A stretch of 64,000 bases of DNA from NCBI RefSeq assembly GCF_027498035.1, contig NZ_CP114978.1:3224001-3288000 (forward strand), given 5' to 3'. The notes under the pieces were generated by a model. It was not told the DNA's origin, did not search any database, and was given only the letters and a program-made list of their open reading frames with translations. A program made the translations under genes and the position numbers. How positions within the stretch are numbered: position 1 is the first letter of the stretch; every line of letters starts with the position of its first letter. This document shows, piece after piece, positions 58,267 through 64,000 of this stretch. The stretch is from Pseudoxanthomonas sp. GTDB lineage: Bacteria; Pseudomonadota; Gammaproteobacteria; Xanthomonadales; Xanthomonadaceae.

Positions 58267-59547
58267 TCAGGCTGCGGCGTTGCGCGACTTGGGCTTGAGC
58301 GTGACGACCTTGGTGTTGGCTTCGGCGCGACGCGCCAGGGCGCGGTCGATGCGGGCGAACACATCGCGCATGGACACTGCATCGGGCAGCAGCGTCACGC
58401 GGAAATGGTTGCGGTAGGGCACGTTGAAGCTGGAGCCCGGCACGACCAGCACGCCTTCGTCTTCCATCAGTTCCAGTGCGAACTGGTAGTCATCGAAGCC
58501 CTTGGCGGCAGCGCCGACCACCGCCGGGAACGCATACAGCGCACCGGCCGGCGCATACAGCTGCAGGTGCTCGCTGGTGGCGCAGGCGTCGACCACGGCG
58601 CGGCGGGTTTCATACAGGCGGCCGCCGGGCACGCAGAGCGAGGTGATCGTGTCCGGGCCGCTGAGCGCGGCTTCCACCGCGTACTGGCCGGGGACGTTGG
58701 CGCACAGGCGCAGTGCGCCCAGCAGGTCCATCGCGTGCAGCAGCGGCGTGATCAGTTCGGTGCTGCCGGACAGCAGGGCCCAGCCCACGCGCCAGCCGCA
58801 GGCGCGATGCACCTTGGACAGGCCGCTGAAGGTGATGCATGGCACGTCGCCTGCCAGGGGGGCCAGTGGTTCGAAGGTCGCGTCGTCGTACAGGATCTGG
58901 TCGTAGATCTCGTCGACCAGCAGCAGCAGGCGATGCTTGGCGGCGATGGCGACGATGCGCTTGAGCAGCTCGCGCGGATAGGTCGCGCCGGTCGGATTGT
59001 TCGGATTGATCAGCACGATGGCGCGGGTGCGGCTGGAGACCAGCGTTTCCATCTCCGATGGATCAGGCTGGAAGCCGTTGCTCGCGTCGCACTGGTAGTA
59101 CACCGGACGGCCATCGTTGAGGATCGTCGCGGCCGACCACAGCGGATAGTCGGGCGAGGGCACCAGCACTTCGTCGCCGGGATTGAGCAGGGCGCGCAGC
59201 GACAGGTCGATCAGCTCGCTCACGCCATTGCCGATGAATACCCGGTCCGGGTGGGCATCGGGCGTGTTGCGGGCGGCGTAGTAGGCGGCTACGGCTTCGC
59301 GCGCGGCCGGCAGGCCCTGCTGGTGGGTGTAGGGATCGGTGCGACCCATGTCATCGGCGATCGCGTGCTGCAGGTGCTCGGGCGCGCGGAATCCGAACGC
59401 GCCCGGATTGCCGATGTTGAGCTTGATCAGCTTGCGGCCCTGGGCTTCCAGCTCACGCGCTCGTCGGGCCAGGTCGCCGCGGATTTCATAGCGGACTTCG
59501 GACAGGCGTTCACGGACGGCAAGTGGCTTGCTGGGAGCGGAGGGCAT
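58267..59547 (-). CDS. alaA: Alanine aminotransferase AlaA-like (PLP enzyme)
   Basis: A 426-residue fold-type I aminotransferase. It shows IGNPGAFGFRAPEHL, DPYTHQQGLPAAREAVAAYYAAR, VFIGNGVSELIDLSLRALL, LINPNNPTGATYPRELL, VDEIYDQILYD and the PLP Lys in FSGLSKVHRACGWRVGWAL. These match the AlaA group, which makes alanine from pyruvate and glutamate. The ATG at 59547 is the family start (KPLAVRERLSEVRYEIRGDLARRARELE); the long upstream frame is not coding. It converges with the EthD gene. Confidence 0.9.
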   Translation of the reverse strand: MPSAPSKPLAVRERLSEVRYEIRGDLARRARELEAQGRKLIKLNIGNPGAFGFRAPEHLQHAIADDMGRTDPYTHQQGLPAAREAVAAYYAARNTPDAHPDRVFIGNGVSELIDLSLRALLNPGDEVLVPSPDYPLWSAATILNDGRPVYYQCDASNGFQPDPSEMETLVSSRTRAIVLINPNNPTGATYPRELLKRIVAIAAKHRLLLLVDEIYDQILYDDATFEPLAPLAGDVPCITFSGLSKVHRACGWRVGWALLSGSTELITPLLHAMDLLGALRLCANVPGQYAVEAALSGPDTITSLCVPGGRLYETRRAVVDACATSEHLQLYAPAGALYAFPAVVGAAAKGFDDYQFALELMEDEGVLVVPGSSFNVPYRNHFRVTLLPDAVSMRDVFARIDRALARRAEANTKVVTLKPKSRNAAA

Positions 59548-59786
59548 GGCACGTTTTCGAGGGTGAAAAACGGGGCAAGCATACGCCTGATGCCTGGCTT
59601 TGCGGGCGTTGCAAGGGAAACTATCCCGGCCTGATTCATCCCACGCGCGCTGGGTTTCACGGGGGCGGATCAGCGGAGAATCCCGCCGTCGTGGCGACGC
59701 TGATCCGGCGCTTCCTGCGGTCGCGTTGGCCAGCCTCCGTGGCGCCGTGGCGGTCCCGTCCGGCGCCAGCCCGTAGAATTGCGGCC

Positions 59787-60881
59787 ATGAACGATGCTGT
59801 TTCCGACTACGCCGACCTTCGGGTGATTGGCTGGCCCTGGCCTGGCGCGCCCGAAGGTGATGCTGCCTGGCAGGCGCTGTTTGCCGCCCATCCCGGCGCC
59901 CGGCCCATGCGGGTGGTCGAGCAGCACCGCTCCGGCTACGTCGTGGCGCACGGTCCAGAGGCCGCCCAGACCCTGAAGCCCGAATCGCTGCCGGAATGGC
60001 AGCGCCCACGCTTCCCCGCACACGAGCGTCCGGCGGTGGGTGACTGGGTGCTGGTGGAAGCAGGCAAGCGCATCGTGGCGCTGTTGCCACGGCACACGGC
60101 GATCAAGCGCGCTGCGGCCGGCGAGCACTACCACCAGCAGGTGATCGCGGCCAACGTCGATACCGTGTTCATCGTCTGCGGGCTGGATGCGGACTTCAAT
60201 CCGCGCCGGATCGAGCGCTACCTGATGCTGGTCGGTGGCGGCGGCGCCCAGCCGGTCGTCATCCTGACCAAGGCCGACCGCACCGAATACGCCCAGGACG
60301 CGCTGGACGTGCTCGCCGACCTGGCCGCGCAGGACATCCCGCTGCGCACGCTCAACGCCAAGGACCCGGCCAGCGTCGCCCAGCTGCATGGCTGGCTGGG
60401 CCCGGGCCGGACCGCGGTGCTGGTGGGCTCGTCCGGCGCTGGCAAGTCCACGCTGACCAACACTTTGCTCGGCATCGAAAAGATGAAGACCAATGCGGTC
60501 CGCGAGAACGATTCGCGCGGCCGCCACACCACCACCCATCGCGCGCTGATCCCGCTGCCGTCCGGCGCCTGCCTGATCGATACGCCCGGCATGCGCGAAC
60601 TCAAGCCCACCGGCGAGGAAGACCTGGCCGAAGGCGGTTTCGCCGATATCGAGGCGCTGGCCGCCCAGTGCCGGTTCCGTGACTGTGCCCACCAGGGCGA
60701 GCCCGGCTGCGCGGTGGAAGCGGCCATCGAGCGCGATGAGATCGACCCGGGCCGCCTGGCCAACTACATGAAACTGCAGGAAGAGGTCGCCGCCGCGGCC
60801 GCCAAGCTGGCCAAGCGGGTGGCCGAAAATGCGGGCAAGGGACCGGGCCGGCGTCCGGCCGGACGCCCTGGCCGCCGCTGA
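59787..60881 (+). CDS. rsgA: Small-subunit assembly GTPase RsgA
   Basis: A 364-residue circularly permuted GTPase acting in late 30S maturation. An N-terminal OB domain (AVGDWVLVEAGKRIVALLPRHTAIKR) precedes the permuted G domain with G4 ILTKAD, G1 VLVGSSGAGKSTLTN (about residue 213), G2 RGRHTTTHR and G3 DTPGMRELK. The C-terminal Zn finger is CRFRDCAHQGEPGC. The ATG at 59787 has a family-like start. It is divergent from alaA and followed by the repeat-built membrane protein gene. Confidence 0.96.
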   Translation: MNDAVSDYADLRVIGWPWPGAPEGDAAWQALFAAHPGARPMRVVEQHRSGYVVAHGPEAAQTLKPESLPEWQRPRFPAHERPAVGDWVLVEAGKRIVALLPRHTAIKRAAAGEHYHQQVIAANVDTVFIVCGLDADFNPRRIERYLMLVGGGGAQPVVILTKADRTEYAQDALDVLADLAAQDIPLRTLNAKDPASVAQLHGWLGPGRTAVLVGSSGAGKSTLTNTLLGIEKMKTNAVRENDSRGRHTTTHRALIPLPSGACLIDTPGMRELKPTGEEDLAEGGFADIEALAAQCRFRDCAHQGEPGCAVEAAIERDEIDPGRLANYMKLQEEVAAAAAKLAKRVAENAGKGPGRRPAGRPGRR

Positions 60882-60951
60882 CGCCGCTGGGACCAAAATC
60901 CGACATCGCCCCTGACAGGGTGCGCAGGCATTCCAACGCGCAGGTCGGGTC

Positions 60952-61764
60952 ATGTCGAAACACCTTCCGCCGCCCGGAGCCGCGGGCAAGGTTGCCGCGG
61001 TCACGCTCGGCTTCTGGATCATCAAGATCCTGGCGACCACGCTGGGCGAGACCGGCGGTGACTGGCTGACCATGACGCTCGGCCTGGGCTATGGCGCCGG
61101 CTCGCTGCTGTTGCTGGGCATCTTCGCGCTGACCCTGGTGGCGCAACTGCGGGCCTGGCGCTTCCAGCGCTGGCTGTACTGGTCGGTGATCTTGTCCACC
61201 AGTACTGCGGGCACGGCGATGTCGGACTTCATGGATCGCACGCTCGGGCTGGGCTATCTGCGCGGGGCGTTGCTGCTGGTCGGCCTGCTGGGGCTGGTGC
61301 TGGCCGCGTGGTACCGCAGCGAAGGCCATCTGTCGGTGCAGCGCATCGCCAGCCGCCGCGCCGAAGGTTTCTACTGGATGGCGGTCCTGGCCAGCAACAC
61401 GCTGGGCACCGCGCTGGGGGATTTCCTGGCGGATTCATCGGGCCTGGGTTTCGCAGCCAGTGCGTCGCTGATCGCGGCGGTGATCGCCGTCGCGGCGCTG
61501 GCGTACCGGTTCACGTCGCTCAGCCGGGTGTTGCTGTTCTGGCTGGCGTTCGTGATGACCCGGCCGTTTGGCGCGACCTTCGGCGACCTGCTGACCAAGC
61601 CGGTGTCGCACGGCGGGCTGGAACTGGGCACTGGCGGCGCCTCGCTGGTGCTGGCCGTCCTGCTGGTGGCGGGCCTGCTGGTCCAGGGCTGGCGCGAACG
61701 TCGGCTCAGCGTTCCGAATGCCCCGATTCGTCGTAGTCGCGTTGATGGAACAGGTCCGGCCTGA
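60952..61764 (+). CDS. Membrane protein with fourfold internal repeat (COG4705-like)
   Basis: A 270-residue inner-membrane protein with about eight helices. The same motif, Gly-x4-Asp near a Thr, recurs at Gly32/Asp37, Gly87/Asp92, Gly152/Asp157 and Gly207/Asp212, spaced 55, 65 and 55 residues. The repeats read TLGETGGDW, TAGTAMSDF, TLGTALGDF and PFGATFGDL. I recall this as the uncharacterised COG4705 family. Buried Asp in repeated helices suggests an ion or metal pathway, but that is inference. Its last 19 codons overlap the 3' end of the convergent LysR gene. Confidence 0.8.
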   Translation: MSKHLPPPGAAGKVAAVTLGFWIIKILATTLGETGGDWLTMTLGLGYGAGSLLLLGIFALTLVAQLRAWRFQRWLYWSVILSTSTAGTAMSDFMDRTLGLGYLRGALLLVGLLGLVLAAWYRSEGHLSVQRIASRRAEGFYWMAVLASNTLGTALGDFLADSSGLGFAASASLIAAVIAVAALAYRFTSLSRVLLFWLAFVMTRPFGATFGDLLTKPVSHGGLELGTGGASLVLAVLLVAGLLVQGWRERRLSVPNAPIRRSRVDGTGPA

Positions 61765-62668
61765 TCAACGCGATGAAGGCCCGCGCCTGCGGTGACAGGT
61801 ACTTGCCCTTGCGCACCACCACCCCGTAACTGCGCGAGGGGAAATACGCGCTCAGCGAGCGCGCGGCGATGCGGCCGCGGTCGCCGTCGTCCAGGCAGAT
61901 CGAGCTGACGATCGACAGGCCCATGCCCATCGCCACGTACTGCTTGATGACCTCCCAGCCGCCGACTTCCAGCACCACGTTGTAGGGCACGCGCGCCTGC
62001 TGGAAGGTCAGGTCGACCAGCCGGTAGGTGATCTGCCGGCGCGGCGGCAGGATCAGGCCGTAGGGCGAAATGTCTTCCAGGGTGACCTTGGATTTCCTGG
62101 CCAGCGGATGGTCGTGCGGGGTGATCAGCATCGGTTCGAAGCGATACACCGGCTCGTAGCTCAGGTCGGACGGGACGTCGACCATCGAACCCACCGCCAG
62201 GTCCACCGCATCCTCGCGCAGCAGGTCGGTGCCGTCGGCGCTGATCGCGTTGTGCAGGGTCAGGCGCACCTCCGGGTACTGCTGGCGGAAGGCGTCCACG
62301 ATCCGCGGCAGCAGGTACAGGATGGTCGAGCTGTTGGCGGCGATGTTGAGTTCGCCTGCGTCCAGGCCGCTGACCTTCTCGCGGAAGTTCGCCGCCAGCC
62401 CGTCCACGCCCTCGACCAGGGGCTGGGCCATTTCGAACAGCAACTGGCCCTCCCGGGTGGGTGACAGCCGCCGCCCGCTGCGCTCGAACAGGTGCGAGCC
62501 GTACTCGCGTTCCAGCGCCTGCAGCTGCAGCGAAATGGCCGGCTGGCTGACAAACAAGGCCTCCGCGGCGCGCGAGACCGAGCCCAGGCGCACCACCTGG
62601 CAGAAGGCGCGCAGCGGCTTCAGACGATCGGATTTGTAGGAAAAACGGGGAGTTAGCGGATTGCTCAT
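61706..62668 (-). CDS. LysR-family regulator divergent from malate synthase
   Basis: A 320-residue LysR protein. The helix-turn-helix is LKPLRAFCQVVRLGSVSRAAEALFVSQPAISLQLQALEREYG. The effector domain includes ELNIAANSSTILYLLPRIVDAFRQQYPEVRLTLHNAISADGTDLL and VVLEVGGWEVIKQYVAMGMGLSIVSSICL, features of the CysB/CbbR-like branch. It is divergent from aceB and probably controls the glyoxylate shunt genes. The 3' end overlaps the membrane protein gene by 59 nt on the other strand. Confidence 0.92.
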   Translation of the reverse strand: MSNPLTPRFSYKSDRLKPLRAFCQVVRLGSVSRAAEALFVSQPAISLQLQALEREYGSHLFERSGRRLSPTREGQLLFEMAQPLVEGVDGLAANFREKVSGLDAGELNIAANSSTILYLLPRIVDAFRQQYPEVRLTLHNAISADGTDLLREDAVDLAVGSMVDVPSDLSYEPVYRFEPMLITPHDHPLARKSKVTLEDISPYGLILPPRRQITYRLVDLTFQQARVPYNVVLEVGGWEVIKQYVAMGMGLSIVSSICLDDGDRGRIAARSLSAYFPSRSYGVVVRKGKYLSPQARAFIALIRPDLFHQRDYDESGHSER

Positions 62669-62698
62669 GGCTTGGTTGCCAATGTGTATGAGTTGGTC

Positions 62699-62717
62699 TT
62701 ATGAATTTCATTGATAA
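62699..62717. promoter_or_regulatory. LysR-type operator between the LysR gene and aceB
   Basis: TTATGAATTTCATTGATAA is TTAT-N11-ATAA, the T-N11-A form of LysR sites, and a near-perfect dyad (TTATGAAT/ATTGATAA with one central mismatch pair). It overlaps a possible aceB -35 (TTGATA), with TACTAA 16 bp further as a weak -10. Confidence 0.7.
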
Positions 62718-62785
62718 AACTAAGTTGTCAAATACTAACCTCGGAGAGCACGGTGGCGACCCAGTCCACACGACAGGATTCATCC

Positions 62786-64000
62786 ATGTCCGCACCTGCT
62801 TATGCCCTGCCTCCCCGTGATCCGGCCATTGCCGGGGCCACGCCCGGGCTTGCGCTGACCCGCCAGGACGCTGGACAGGACGCATTGCTGCCGCCGGCCC
62901 TGCTGGCCCTGCTGGTGACCCTGCACCGAGCCATCGAGCCGGCCCGCCAGGCCCGGTTGACCCAGCGCCAGGCGCGCCAGGCTGAATTCGATGCCGGTGC
63001 GTTGCCAGACTTCCGCACCGATACCGCGGCGATCCGTGCCGACGACTGGACCGTGGCGCCGATCCCGGCTGCGCTGGCCGACCGCCGCGTGGAGATCACC
63101 GGCCCGACCGATCCGAAGATGGTCATCAATGCGCTGAACTCCGGCGCCAAGGTGTTCATGGCCGACTTCGAGGATTCGACCTCGCCGACCTGGACAAACC
63201 TGTTGACCGGCCAGCGTGCGCTGATCGGTGCGGTCGTCGGCGACCTGCAGTTCTCCGCACCTTCGGTGGGTGGCAAGCCTGGCAAGCACTACGCGCTGAA
63301 GCCGCGCGACGAACAGGCCACGCTGATCGTGCGGCCGCGCGGCTGGCACCTGGACGAGAAGCACGTGCTGGTCGATGGCGCCCCGATTGCCGGTGGCCTG
63401 TTCGATGTCGCCGTGTTCGCCTTCCACAATGCGCGCGCGCTGCAGGCCCAGGACCGTGGCCCGTACTTCTACCTGCCCAAGCTGCAGTCGATGGAAGAGG
63501 CCGCGCTGTGGGATACCGCGCTGTCGCATATCGAAGCGGTGCTGGGCTTGCCGCAGGGCCAGATGAAGGTGACGGTGCTGATCGAGACGCTGCCGGCGGT
63601 GTTCGAGATGCACGAAATCCTGCATGCACTGCGCAGCCGCATCGTCGGTCTGAACTGTGGCCGCTGGGACTACATCTTTTCCTACATCAAGACCTTCCGT
63701 GCCCACGCCGACCGCGTGCTGCCCGAGCGTGGCCAGGTCACCATGACCCAGCCGTTCCTGAAGGCGTACTCGGAACTGCTGATCCAGACCTGTCACAAGC
63801 GTGGTGCCCACGCGATGGGCGGCATGGCTGCGCAGATCCCGATCAACCACGATGCGGCGGCCAACGAACAGGCGATGGCCCGGGTGCGCGCCGACAAATT
63901 GCGTGAAGTAACAGCCGGCCATGACGGTACCTGGGTTGCGCATCCAGCGCTGATCCCGGTGGCGATGCAGATCTTCAACGAGCACATGCCGCAGGCCAAC
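62786..64000 (+). CDS. aceB: Malate synthase A, N-terminal part (runs off the window)
   Basis: The frame is open from ATG 62786 to the last base, 405 residues, about three quarters of the enzyme (E. coli AceB 533). Motifs are PTDPKMVINALNSGAKVFMADFEDSTSPTW, TLIVRPRGWHLDEKH (catalytic Arg), YFYLPKLQSMEEAALWDTA, VLIETLPAVFEMHEILHALRSRIVGLNCGRWDYIFS (metal Glu) and the signature MTQPFLKAYSELLIQTCHKRGAHAMGGMAAQIP. It condenses glyoxylate and acetyl-CoA to malate. The acetate from NagA is a possible feed. The C-terminal catalytic Asp region lies outside. Confidence 0.96.
   Translation, partial: MSAPAYALPPRDPAIAGATPGLALTRQDAGQDALLPPALLALLVTLHRAIEPARQARLTQRQARQAEFDAGALPDFRTDTAAIRADDWTVAPIPAALADRRVEITGPTDPKMVINALNSGAKVFMADFEDSTSPTWTNLLTGQRALIGAVVGDLQFSAPSVGGKPGKHYALKPRDEQATLIVRPRGWHLDEKHVLVDGAPIAGGLFDVAVFAFHNARALQAQDRGPYFYLPKLQSMEEAALWDTALSHIEAVLGLPQGQMKVTVLIETLPAVFEMHEILHALRSRIVGLNCGRWDYIFSYIKTFRAHADRVLPERGQVTMTQPFLKAYSELLIQTCHKRGAHAMGGMAAQIPINHDAAANEQAMARVRADKLREVTAGHDGTWVAHPALIPVAMQIFNEHMPQAN

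Overview
The window is high-GC, densely coded proteobacterial DNA. Gene content points to the Xanthomonadaceae (Lysobacterales), in the Pseudoxanthomonas/Stenotrophomonas/Lysobacter area. Supporting evidence is a Xanthomonas-style nag locus (GntR + LacI regulators, NagP, NagB-II, NagA, NagX), a plant-type glutamate-cysteine ligase, a three-domain CGFS glutaredoxin, a LysR gene divergent from malate synthase A, and palindromic repeats that put HSREGGNP-type and DPGSSPG-type peptides into proteins. I see no tRNA, rRNA, CRISPR array or complete insertion sequence. The genus is inference.

Layout. 1-8.0 kb: an N-acetylglucosamine/heparan-type glycan locus. It holds the tail of an alpha-N-acetylglucosaminidase, two HGSNAT/NagX-like membrane proteins, a GntR and a LacI regulator, the transporter NagP, deaminase NagB-II and deacetylase NagA. 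Several genes are joined by 4-nt overlaps. 8.1-9.1 kb: a secreted S41-type protease. 9.3-16.3 kb: a two-component system divergent from a MacA-MacB-outer membrane factor operon. 16.3-17.0 kb: two inverted copies of a repeat of about 220 bp. 17-19 kb: a YeiH-type exporter divergent from a LysR gene. 19-27 kb: a MarR-GNAT fusion, cca, lytic transglycosylase slt, an EEP-family hydrolase, two DsbA-like lipoproteins and a di-haem cytochrome c4. 27-32.3 kb: engB, a VIT-family transporter, gshA and a second two-component system.

32.9-36.6 kb: a small secreted Pro-rich protein, a possible small RNA, then a complete glutathione-dependent formaldehyde operon (frmR, adhC, gfa, fghA) behind a clear FrmR-type operator. 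36.7-37.6 kb: a secreted intradiol-dioxygenase-like lipoprotein. 37.9-45.8 kb: a compact type IV secretion operon (virB1, B2, B3, B4, B6, B9, B10, a small secreted protein, B11) with no recognisable virB5, virB7, virB8 or virD4 in the window. The small protein is a paralogue of the Pro-rich protein at 32.9 kb. This locus is my best candidate for an under-described system.

45.8-64 kb: an MFS transporter, cyclopropane fatty acid synthase, a Dph6-like ATP pyrophosphatase coupled to a MocR regulator that diverges from an EamA exporter, DegV, DUF924, the glutaredoxin fusion, a polysaccharide deacetylase, a methyltransferase, an SGNH hydrolase, a MerR regulator divergent from an EthD-domain gene, aminotransferase AlaA, GTPase RsgA, a membrane protein with a fourfold internal repeat, and a LysR regulator divergent from aceB, which runs off the right edge.

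Start codons were chosen by hand from overlap with the upstream gene, Shine-Dalgarno sequence, signal peptide and family length. No database search was possible, so family names rest on recognised motifs.
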